DNA from: Sphingobacterium alkalisoli
Lineage (GTDB): Bacteria; Bacteroidota; Bacteroidia; Sphingobacteriales; Sphingobacteriaceae
Assembly: GCF_005049105.1 (NCBI RefSeq)
Contig: NZ_SUKA01000001.1
Span: 992,001 to 1,056,000 of the forward strand
DNA length: 64,000 nucleotides
Direction of reading: 5' to 3'
Made by a program: the position numbers and the translations under genes. This document shows positions 9,836 through 16,484 of the stretch, piece after piece. Under the pieces are notes generated by a model. It made no database searches. It saw nothing but the letters and a program-made list of their open reading frames with translations, and was not told where the DNA came from. Position 1 is the first letter of the stretch. Each line of letters begins with the position of its first letter.

Positions 9836-11380
9836 ATGATGAGAAAAATCAATTTATGGCACTACATGTGCGTACTGTTGCTACTAGTGGCTGCTGTGCA
9901 GGGCTGCCGCAAAGACAGCTTCTATGGGCTTGACGATGGTGGAAAACCAGATGATCCGCTCCTGTATGCGGCTAAAGTATGGCACCAACAGAATCTGGAG
10001 TTTGCACAGAAAAAGAAAGCTAAGTCGAGCGATCTGGATATTACCAAACTGCATTTCCAGTGGGATAAGCACGGCATTTCCAAAAATCAGCAGGGAAAGC
10101 CTGTGTTGACCGTACCTATACGCTATGCCGGCCAGGGGAACGATACCTACGTGGAGCTGGGCTTTATTGTGGATGCGGGGGGAAATGCCAATGGTATGAT
10201 CAAGGAGTACTTCGGTGATCCCTTTGTAAGCAATACACCCCTGAACCTGTATAGCGGCACCGGAAATCGCTTCCTGAGCGGGACATTTATCCGCAGCAGG
10301 AAGTCAATGGCGGTCGATATCAGGCGATCTCAGGGACTAAAAGCCGGATTGCAAAAACTTGCCTCGACCGGGGGTGGGGGCGGTGATACAACCATAAACG
10401 GTGGTACCATTGAAGAGGTATTGGTCACTGCTCAGCAGAACAATTGGGGAGGTGGCGGGGGAACATATCTCGGGATCATTAGCGGCGGAGTTTTTCATGA
10501 GGGAGGGATTAGCGACAATGAGCCTCCACCAAATAGTAACACAATAGAAGCTGTGACGGTGATGGGTTATACGACTAGTGGAAATGGATCCGACGCATGG
10601 TACCAGGGAACATACAGCCCGGGCGATTTTTCTTCTATACCTGTTACTCCTGGGGTAGCTTATGTCGTGGTCGCTGCAGATCCTAATAAAAAATTAACCA
10701 CAGTTCCTTCCGGAGATTCTTGTTTTGGGCGCTATGCTGTCAACGAAAGACTTAACATACCACTAATGCGGTTAACGAATACGCACGCATTGAATAATAC
10801 GAAAAATGTGTTAGTGGGTGGCAAGAATGTAGAGTATGGATATGAAACGTTGGCGAAAGACCTTGTAACATTTGAAATAGACAATAATCCATTAAAGAGC
10901 GGAACTGTATCCAATGTGAACTTCAGTACACGGTGGAGCGCAGCTACAGGATATACCATCGGATATACACACACGCACCCCAATAACAGTGCCCCTTCGC
11001 CGAGTGATCTCTTTATCGGGACACAATGGTATAACACGGTTCCAGTAGGCGAACGCAGCATCTTTGCAGGGTATTATACCTCAACTATCATCACGGATGA
11101 TTATCTTTACGTGGTCACCGTAAAGGATGAAACGAAATGGGCAGCTATTGATCTGTCGGATCCTACAGCCCGGACACAAGCAAATACAGAATATCAACAA
11201 CACGCTCAAGAATTTTTTCGTGATACACAACGTAAAAGTAGAGTGGAGGCCGCGGAATACGCCTTGTTGACCATGTATGGGGATGCAGTTAATATTTATC
11301 GATCGCCGAATAATGGTACGCTGAATTTTTCGGCTTTACGGAAACAGTTGGGTATGGCGATGCCTAGTCCTTGTAATTAA
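9836..11380 (+). CDS. Lipoprotein with JAMM/MPN-type metalloprotease signature
   Basis: A 514-residue predicted lipoprotein with lipobox VQGC (Cys24). After an N-terminal domain come Gly-rich linkers (about 179-190 and 205-210) and two short look-alike segments, TIEEVLVTA (191-199) and TIEAVTVMG (236-244). The C-terminal domain carries H379-T-H381-P, S388 and D391. This is the HxHP...SxxD zinc-binding pattern of JAMM/MPN proteins, in the spacing seen in RadC-like members. An upstream Glu such as E333 or E337 could complete the site. It would cut an isopeptide or peptide bond at the cell surface or in the periplasm. The start lies 3 nt after the ligase-like gene. The protease assignment is inferred from the motif; no characterised relative was recognised. 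Confidence 0.65.
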   Translation: MMRKINLWHYMCVLLLLVAAVQGCRKDSFYGLDDGGKPDDPLLYAAKVWHQQNLEFAQKKKAKSSDLDITKLHFQWDKHGISKNQQGKPVLTVPIRYAGQGNDTYVELGFIVDAGGNANGMIKEYFGDPFVSNTPLNLYSGTGNRFLSGTFIRSRKSMAVDIRRSQGLKAGLQKLASTGGGGGDTTINGGTIEEVLVTAQQNNWGGGGGTYLGIISGGVFHEGGISDNEPPPNSNTIEAVTVMGYTTSGNGSDAWYQGTYSPGDFSSIPVTPGVAYVVVAADPNKKLTTVPSGDSCFGRYAVNERLNIPLMRLTNTHALNNTKNVLVGGKNVEYGYETLAKDLVTFEIDNNPLKSGTVSNVNFSTRWSAATGYTIGYTHTHPNNSAPSPSDLFIGTQWYNTVPVGERSIFAGYYTSTIITDDYLYVVTVKDETKWAAIDLSDPTARTQANTEYQQHAQEFFRDTQRKSRVEAAEYALLTMYGDAVNIYRSPNNGTLNFSALRKQLGMAMPSPCN

Positions 11381-11402
11381 ATTTACCACATAAAAAAAGA
11401 AA

Positions 11403-11981
11403 ATGAAAAGTTTGAAAATCTTAATGATATTAATCGCATGCACATGGTTTGCCGTAGCAACAAAGGCTCAGACCTATATCCAGGGGGTCGCGGTACGTCC
11501 TTTTTCGGAGATAGCGAATACCAATACCCACATCTCTACAGCCAATCGCATGGCCTATTCAGCAGCTAAAGATTTGGTCAATAGTTTTTATGCCCATACT
11601 ACACGAATTAAAGGTCTGGATAAAATGGCTGGGGAATATTTTCTGGTGGATGGTATGGTCGTCGAATTAACCTGCCGTAATCGGACTGCCGATAATGATT
11701 TCCGTCCATTTACCCAGTCTCAAATAGAGTTCAGGGAGATGTTTACGAATATGATTGGCGAAACAAACACCTTGGAAGCGGATTACTATGATGAGCTTAA
11801 AACAGTTAACGGCAATGAAATTTTGAAGTACTATTATACATCTGTAAATTACAAGACCTTTCTCATACAGGATTTGTTAGGTAAATACGTTGTTTTGGGT
11901 ACGATCTATTGTGCCATGCAGGATATTGCGAAAGCAGAGGCTTTTATTGATACATTGGTGGGTAGCATAGTCTTTAAATAA
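11403..11981 (+). CDS. Exported protein of unknown function, tandem paralogue 1
   Basis: A 192-residue protein with a signal peptide (MKSLKILMILIACTWFAVATKAQ) and a mature part of about 170 residues that begins TYIQGVAVRPFSEI. No known domain was recognised. Conserved landmarks shared with the next two genes are the stretches AYSAAKDLVNSFY, TRIKGLDKMAGEYFLVD, FTNMIGETNTLEADYYDELKTVNG and AKAEAFIDTLVGSIVFK. Two cysteines (in TCRN and YCAM) are kept in all copies and could form a disulfide. Its signal peptide differs from those of copies 2 and 3, which suggests it is the founder copy. It lies 22 nt after the JAMM lipoprotein in the same operon. Confidence 0.85.
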   Translation: MKSLKILMILIACTWFAVATKAQTYIQGVAVRPFSEIANTNTHISTANRMAYSAAKDLVNSFYAHTTRIKGLDKMAGEYFLVDGMVVELTCRNRTADNDFRPFTQSQIEFREMFTNMIGETNTLEADYYDELKTVNGNEILKYYYTSVNYKTFLIQDLLGKYVVLGTIYCAMQDIAKAEAFIDTLVGSIVFK

Positions 11982-11985
11982 AGAT

Positions 11986-12558
11986 ATGGGCAGATGCATG
12001 CTTCTATTTTTTCTGTTTGTAGGTTTGGGCGAGGTGTCGCTTGCCCAAACCTATATCCAGGGGGTCGCGGTACGCCCTTTTTCGGAGATAGCGCATACCA
12101 ATACCCATATCTCTACAACCAATCGTATGGCCTATTCCGCAGCTAAAGATTTGGTCAATAGTTTTTACACCTATACTACACGAATTAAAGGGTTGGATAA
12201 AATGGCCGGAGAATATTTTTTGGTGGATGATATGGTGGTTCAGCTTGTTTGTCGAAATCGTACCAACGATTATGACTTCCGTCCATTTACCCAAACTCAA
12301 ATAGAGCTCAGGGAGATGTTTACGAATATGATTGGGGAAACTAATACTCTTGAAGCGGACTACTATGATGAACTTAAGACTGTAAATGGCAGTGAAGTGT
12401 TAATAAAATATTATAAATCTGCCAATTTTAAAAGCTTTTTTATGCAAGATCTTTTAAGTAAATATGTTGTTTTGGGCAATATCTATTGTTCCATGCAGGA
12501 TATTGCGAAAGCAGAGACTTTTATTGATACGTTGGTGGGTAGTATAGTCTTTAAATAA
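11986..12558 (+). CDS. Exported protein of unknown function, tandem paralogue 2
   Basis: A 190-residue close paralogue of the preceding gene; most of the mature sequence is identical. Its signal peptide (MGRCMLLFFLFVGLGEVSLAQ) is of the type shared with copy 3 and not copy 1. It begins 4 nt after the stop of copy 1 with no obvious Shine-Dalgarno sequence, as is common in Bacteroidota. Substitutions cluster in the central CRNRTNDYDFRPFTQTQIEL segment and around KYYKSANFKSFFMQDLLSK, which would be the most variable face. The function is unknown. A multi-copy secreted substrate or binding protein for the upstream enzymes is one possibility (inference). Confidence 0.85.
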   Translation: MGRCMLLFFLFVGLGEVSLAQTYIQGVAVRPFSEIAHTNTHISTTNRMAYSAAKDLVNSFYTYTTRIKGLDKMAGEYFLVDDMVVQLVCRNRTNDYDFRPFTQTQIELREMFTNMIGETNTLEADYYDELKTVNGSEVLIKYYKSANFKSFFMQDLLSKYVVLGNIYCSMQDIAKAETFIDTLVGSIVFK

Positions 12559-12562
12559 AGAT

Positions 12563-13135
12563 ATGGGTAAATACATGCTTCTATTTTTTCTGTTTTTAGG
12601 TCTGGGTGAGGTATCGCTTGCCCAGACCTATATCCAGGGGACCGCGGTACGCCCTTTCTCGGAGATAGCGCATACCAATACCCATATCTCGACGGCCAAT
12701 CGCATGGCCTATTCCGCAGCTAAAGATTTGGTCAATAGTTTTTACACCTATACTACACGAATTAAAGGGCTGGATAAAATGGCTGGTGAATATTTTTTGG
12801 TAGATGGCATGGTCATCGAATTAACCTGCCGTAATAGGACCTCTGGTAATGATTTCCGTCCATTTACCCAGTCTCAAATAGAGTTCAGGGAGATGTTTAC
12901 CAATATGATTGGCGAAACGAACACCTTGGAAGCAGATTACTATGATGAGCTTAAAACGGTTAATGGCAGCGAAGTCTTAATTAATTACTATAAATCCAAT
13001 AATGCTAAGTCGTTTATTATGCAGGATTTGTTAGGTAAATACGTTGTTTTGGGTAGGATCTATTGCGCCATGCGGGATATTGCGAAAGCAGAGGCTTTTA
13101 TTGATACGTTAGTGGGAAGTATTGTCTTTAAATAG
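12563..13135 (+). CDS. Exported protein of unknown function, tandem paralogue 3
   Basis: A 190-residue third copy. Its signal peptide (MGKYMLLFFLFLGLGEVSLAQ) is nearly identical to that of copy 2, and it starts 4 nt after copy 2, so the duplicated unit includes the leader and spacer. The mature part resembles copy 1 in some segments (ELTCRNRT, TQSQIEFREMF) and copy 2 in others. This patchwork suggests gene conversion within the array. The two conserved cysteines are kept. It is the last intact gene of the operon starting at 5816. Confidence 0.85.
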   Translation: MGKYMLLFFLFLGLGEVSLAQTYIQGTAVRPFSEIAHTNTHISTANRMAYSAAKDLVNSFYTYTTRIKGLDKMAGEYFLVDGMVIELTCRNRTSGNDFRPFTQSQIEFREMFTNMIGETNTLEADYYDELKTVNGSEVLINYYKSNNAKSFIMQDLLGKYVVLGRIYCAMRDIAKAEAFIDTLVGSIVFK

Positions 13136-13139
13136 TAGA

Positions 13140-13187
13140 ATGAGCAAGTACATGCTGGAATTGCAACCTAAAAGTAGAGACTACTGA
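13140..13187 (+). pseudogene. Remnant of a fourth copy of the exported paralogue
   Basis: Four nucleotides after copy 3, the same spacer and start context recurs: ATG then codons for SKYML, matching the MGKYML start of copy 3. The similarity then breaks off and a stop follows after 15 codons. The best reading is the 5' end of a fourth tandem copy, truncated by deletion. The match is short, so coincidence is not excluded. Confidence 0.5.
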
Positions 13188-13252
13188 CAAGAGGTTATAA
13201 AGGCTGGGCTACAAGCCTGTGTCAACTGTGGATGGATATTTGAGTGGCATTT

Positions 13253-14470
13253 TTATTTAGCACTGCGACGTGTAATTGCTTTTATGCACTCCTCACGGAT
13301 CTTCCATAATTCATCAAGAGAATAGGAAACTCCATTTTTATCGATCCATGTCGTTAGATAGTCTTTATGGTAAGATACCTTAGAATCCGTAGCTTGGTCT
13401 GCTTGTATTTCGACTTCAGCCCGTAGTTCAAGCTCAAATTTGGTTTCATTGATACCGATGCCGGTATAGTCAAGTATATAGTTGTAAGCGCGAATATAAC
13501 TGTGAGCTTCTGGAATATATTTTAGATTGTATTTTTTTAGCACGTCTTTAATAGCTGGCGTGTTTTTGGCGGTCATGTAAAATATGCCCAACATCAATTG
13601 CAGCTCTGGATGCCCGTTTTCATCGGCCAGTCTTTTCAGCAGTACATGTTTGGTGCTACAGGTGCCGCAGTTGTCTTCGAATAAACATAATGGGTTGTTT
13701 TTATCGCTGTTTCGCCGATAGTTTAACGCGCTGACCCAATCAGCCGCCTCGCCAAAAGAATTTATACCCAACGCGTCAAATGAGTTGGAAACCTCGCCTT
13801 TGGCCTGGTCGATAGTGAAGTCGATAGGCTCAAAGAATAATCGTCTTGAAAAAAGATTCGTTCGGCTATTGTCGAGAATAGGTTCCCCGGATTTCTTATT
13901 GACAAAATAGCGGATGTTCTGGATGAGATACCGTGGATGGAAGTTTGGCCCAAATTGATCCATCGCCCTAAATGTGTCAAAAATTTCCAAAGCTGTGCGC
14001 GTATGATTGAAATATCCCTGCTCAAGTAGTTCTCTAAAGGCAGTTTGTACTTCTGGAGAGGTACTAAGAAATAGAGGTGTTTCAAGCTCATCTTCCTTTT
14101 CTTCCGTGAAGATTTCCAGGTACTTGTTCGGTAGATTGTGATCACTTTCTATTGTTATAACCCGTTTTATTCGCTTCCGGTCGATCTTGATTTCTTCGAC
14201 ATTCAGTTTATATAGGTCGAGAGGAGTAACGGGCGGATTGTAGTCTTCCAGTAAAAGAATCTTCCCGATCTGTGCGCTATCTTCCGGATCAATCAGTGTT
14301 GGCTTAAAAGGGTTTTCGGTATCCCGTATAAAAAAGTTATGCTTGCCAAGCAGGAAAGAACACTCAAATGCCGATATTCCTTTTTCTTTCCTGATTTTAT
14401 AATATAGGGCAATCTTGTCAAACGAGAATGCAGGAAAAGTAACAAGATGTTTTGATTTTTTGTTGGCCAT
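13253..14470 (-). CDS. HTH domain fused to a putative cysteine-protease-like domain
   Basis: A 405-residue cytoplasmic protein without a signal peptide. Residues about 17-55 look like an XRE-type helix-turn-helix (IRKEKGISAFECSFLLGKHN). The C-terminal domain contains Cys271 (DNCGTCSTKH), His323 (IPEAHSYI) and Asp334 (ILDYTG). This Cys-His-Asp order and spacing is typical of transglutaminase/papain-like folds, and the CSTKH and PEAHSY motifs match a widespread uncharacterised family. The middle region (60-240) was not recognised. It is transcribed alone from a near-perfect promoter just upstream, opposite to the envelope operon. Whether it cleaves a protein or is a degenerate regulator is unknown. 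Confidence 0.6.
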   Translation of the reverse strand: MANKKSKHLVTFPAFSFDKIALYYKIRKEKGISAFECSFLLGKHNFFIRDTENPFKPTLIDPEDSAQIGKILLLEDYNPPVTPLDLYKLNVEEIKIDRKRIKRVITIESDHNLPNKYLEIFTEEKEDELETPLFLSTSPEVQTAFRELLEQGYFNHTRTALEIFDTFRAMDQFGPNFHPRYLIQNIRYFVNKKSGEPILDNSRTNLFSRRLFFEPIDFTIDQAKGEVSNSFDALGINSFGEAADWVSALNYRRNSDKNNPLCLFEDNCGTCSTKHVLLKRLADENGHPELQLMLGIFYMTAKNTPAIKDVLKKYNLKYIPEAHSYIRAYNYILDYTGIGINETKFELELRAEVEIQADQATDSKVSYHKDYLTTWIDKNGVSYSLDELWKIREECIKAITRRSAK

Positions 14471-14489
14471 AGCATCAACGCTGTCGCTT

Positions 14490-14520
14490 CAAACCTAGAT
14501 AAATTTATTTGTATCTGCAA
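14490..14520 (-). promoter_or_regulatory. Bacteroidota-type promoter for the HTH/cysteine-protease-like gene
   Basis: Read on the minus strand, TTG (14520-14518), 20 nt, then TAGGTTTG (14497-14490) match the TTG-N19/20-TAnnTTTG consensus exactly. Transcription would start near 14484, about 14 nt before the ATG at 14470. This supports that start codon. Confidence 0.7.
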
Positions 14521-14616
14521 ATCCAACCAATTGTTAGCGTTTGCAGGTTACTCCAACAATTAATAGCGGGAAATTAGACTGTAACACTAATGTACATACA
14601 CTAACGAAATTTGTGT

Positions 14617-14820
14617 TCATTTGAGTTCCGCCAAGCGAGCGATATTAGGCATATACTTGATTAGCCAGTTTGGCTGTTGTGAGATTTCCAAAGCTCCGAC
14701 CTTTTCTCCAAATAAAGCTTGTCTCCATCAAAAATATTCTGTAAGTTATCTGGGAAGTAACTCGGTCCTACGGTAGATTTACCTGCTCCGTTAGATCCAG
14801 TTATTACAAAAAGTTCGGGT
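14617..14820 (-). pseudogene. Decayed zeta-toxin-like P-loop gene (internal deletion)
   Basis: Directly after the small gene at 14822, the minus strand encodes PELFVITGSNGAGKST, a Walker A P-loop as in zeta-toxin/UDP-N-acetylglucosamine kinase-like proteins, then FDGDKLYLEKRSEL. The frame stops at 14661. A different frame of the same stretch encodes EISQQPNWLIKYMPNIARLAELK with a stop at 14617-14619, and this looks like the family's C-terminus. The two halves are joined by a frameshifting deletion that removed the middle of the gene. The expected ATG before PELF is ATA. All three signs point to a dead toxin gene. Confidence 0.65.
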
Positions 14821-14821
14821 A

Positions 14822-15079
14822 TTAATAGAGATCGAAACGGTTTCTAAGCTGTATTGTTTCCGACTCGTCCAAAATATGCATGGTCTCAAAATCGCTGCCA
14901 TTGTTAGACTGTTTTACCAGATGTATTTTACCATTAGGATATTCCATATAACACAGTTTTCTTTCCATACCTGTTACATTGATCATGAAAGGTAATCCGC
15001 TTTTCAATCGGTTAGCTCTGAGTGCTTTCACAGCCATCGAGCCTCTCTTAACCTGCTCTCGAAGTGATAGTACATTCAT
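14822..15079 (-). CDS. Small antitoxin-like protein next to decayed zeta toxin
   Basis: An 85-residue soluble protein (MNVLSLREQVKRGSMAVKAL...) ending one nucleotide before the P-loop pseudogene on the same strand. Small proteins of this size commonly precede zeta-toxin-family kinases in Bacteroidota and are taken as antitoxins. No characterised domain was recognised, so the role rests on position. A good promoter lies 20 nt upstream of its ATG. The gene itself looks intact although its presumed toxin is not. Confidence 0.6.
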   Translation of the reverse strand: MNVLSLREQVKRGSMAVKALRANRLKSGLPFMINVTGMERKLCYMEYPNGKIHLVKQSNNGSDFETMHILDESETIQLRNRFDLY

Positions 15080-15098
15080 AGTTGTTTAGTTTTAATAC

Positions 15099-15129
15099 CA
15101 AATTTAGCTAAAAGGCTTTGCATTTACAA
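15099..15129 (-). promoter_or_regulatory. Promoter of the antitoxin-like gene
   Basis: On the minus strand, TTG (15129-15127), 20 nt, then TAAATTTG (15106-15099) match the Bacteroidota consensus exactly. The predicted start near 15092 leaves a 13-nt leader before the ATG at 15079. Confidence 0.7.
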
Positions 15130-15156
15130 GCCGAAGCTCTAGAGATGGTACATTCC

Positions 15157-15306
15157 CTAAACTTTGACAGGCCGCCCTGTATCCATTAATCCAACAAGTA
15201 CACGTCCACCCTTGGTATTAACAAATGCCGATAGCGATTCGATAACTGTATCGTTAAAGGAACTTTTAAACTCCGTGTGTATATCTTCTTTTATTGGTTT
15301 GGCCAT
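15157..15306 (-). pseudogene. Truncated AlbA_2 (Schlafen-like) domain gene
   Basis: A 49-codon frame starting MAKPIKEDIHTEFKSSF and continuing VIESLSAFVNTKGGRVLVGL. This is the N-terminal half of an AlbA_2 putative DNA/RNA-binding domain, with its EFKxSF and AFxNTxGGxxxVG hallmarks. It stops abruptly after DTGRPVKV, whereas full AlbA_2 proteins are usually at least 150 residues and often over 400. It begins 12 nt after the HTH gene stop, so it was probably a regulator/effector pair now reduced to a stub. A functional micro-protein cannot be excluded. Confidence 0.6.
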
Positions 15307-15318
15307 CTGAAATTCAGT

Positions 15319-15861
15319 TTATGGTCTTTTAAAAAGTGCTTCGTCCTCACTCTTTCTGATCAGTTTTCCTTTCTTTACCGCATATTCAATCACCGCGGTA
15401 AAATCTTTGGAACCCCAGTTCTTTCCGGCCTTGCCACCGCAGTACTGTGCGATTTCTTTAGACGTATGCCAATCATTAAAGAATGGATCGTTTTCTTCTT
15501 CAAGTAATAGGTATAGAATGCCGGTTTGTTTTAGCTCCGTAGGTTCTATTTTAACAACAATCTTTTCTATCATTTCTTCCTTGAAATTGACAGGAGGATA
15601 AAAGTCACTGACAGTATAGCTAATATCTTTACCTTGTTCGCTAGCTATCTTTGTAAAAGCTATGGCAAGTTTGTTTAAATGTTTGTCGTGATACCTTTCC
15701 GTTCGAAAGTTACTTTCAACTGAGCCTAAAAGATTACTGTCAGAACTAAGATCTAAAATATCTTGAATGTCTTTTTGACTTAAACCTAGATTCACTCGCA
15801 ATAGCCTGATCACATTAATTATGAAAAGATGTATCGAGCTAATTTTCACAGGATTTTCCAT
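15319..15861 (-). CDS. Helix-turn-helix protein
   Basis: A 180-residue cytoplasmic protein. Residues about 15-75 form a helical, XRE-like DNA-binding region (LLRVNLGLSQKDIQDILDLSSDSNLLGSVES). Residues 105-175 form a second helical module (WHTSKEIAQYCGGKAGKNWGSKDFTAVIEYAVKKGKL) that resembles a winged-helix. It is the first gene of a minus-strand run that continues into the truncated AlbA_2 gene. It probably regulated that neighbour. Confidence 0.65.
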   Translation of the reverse strand: MENPVKISSIHLFIINVIRLLRVNLGLSQKDIQDILDLSSDSNLLGSVESNFRTERYHDKHLNKLAIAFTKIASEQGKDISYTVSDFYPPVNFKEEMIEKIVVKIEPTELKQTGILYLLLEEENDPFFNDWHTSKEIAQYCGGKAGKNWGSKDFTAVIEYAVKKGKLIRKSEDEALFKRP

Positions 15862-15882
15862 TTTATGAAAGTCCTGTTATTC

Positions 15883-15912
15883 TTGTAAATAATATTAACC
15901 GAAATAAATTTG
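15883..15912 (+). promoter_or_regulatory. Perfect Bacteroidota-type promoter pointing to the TlpA-SusC locus
   Basis: TTG (15883-15885), 19 nt, then TAAATTTG (15905-15912) on the plus strand is an exact consensus match. It sits just outside the divergent HTH gene and points towards the TlpA/SusC/SusD genes, whose first start codon is 570 nt away. Transcription from here would create a very long leader or a separate small RNA. Confidence 0.55.
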
Positions 15913-16484
15913 TAATGTTATATATATTTTATTATGTTTGCTTTATGAAATGATTAAGCAATTAATCAAGGTGTTTAACTAGAAGAGTCTCGGTAACAAA
16001 TTCCGACAATTTGATCCAAAACGAGACGATAGGAGGATGCCTATGGCGACTTTTACGTACTTTTGTACGGCTATAGCGTCATGGGCCCTATCGTGAGCCG
16101 TTTTTGGAGGGCGTCGGAACCCTGTTACGCGGTTGATAGGAGCCCGGCTATAGTTCCTTCCATTCCTGAGACTCACTTAAATAAAAGTGAGTTATGAAAA
16201 TTACAAAAAAGCAACTTTACAAAAATCTAAAAACCGCCCCCGAATAGTTTCGGTAGGGCTTAACTCCGTTTGCGGAGTTCCTTTATCCGTAAATGCGAAA
16301 GATAAACCCTATTAATCTTTTTTATTATGCTCGCTGAAATCGCATTCGGATCCAATTTTAATAAATTTTTTAACTGGCAGAGGTCGGTCTGTATAGCTGA
16401 GTGTCCGTGAAGGTGTAATGTGTGTTTGGGAAAGGGAGGACTTAAGTTTTACATGTTACTGCCTTTGCACAACACACCAAAAGA
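15913..16484 (+). other. Long leader/intergenic region with hairpins
   Basis: No convincing long coding sequence is present. A perfect 8-bp hairpin (ACTCACTT/AAGTGAGT, 16171-16192) directly precedes a 17-codon frame (16194-16247, MKITKKQLYKNL...). A second perfect hairpin, AACTCCG-TTTG-CGGAGTT, lies at 16262-16279. An AGGAGG-preceded ATG near 16037 gives only about 20 codons. The combination of a perfect upstream promoter, a micro-frame and two hairpins would fit an attenuator or a small RNA, but this is inference. A multi-copy element is another reading. Confidence 0.4.

Noticed and set aside
14523..14560. AATTGTT/AACAATT inverted repeat near the 14.5-kb promoter
   Set aside because: Short, A/T-only arms with a long loop; likely chance.
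15979..16176. 65-codon minus-strand frame (MSLRNGRNYSRAP...)
   Set aside because: It reads against the predicted transcript from 15918, has no promoter or ribosome site, and is strongly basic. It could belong to a repeated element, but this cannot be shown here.
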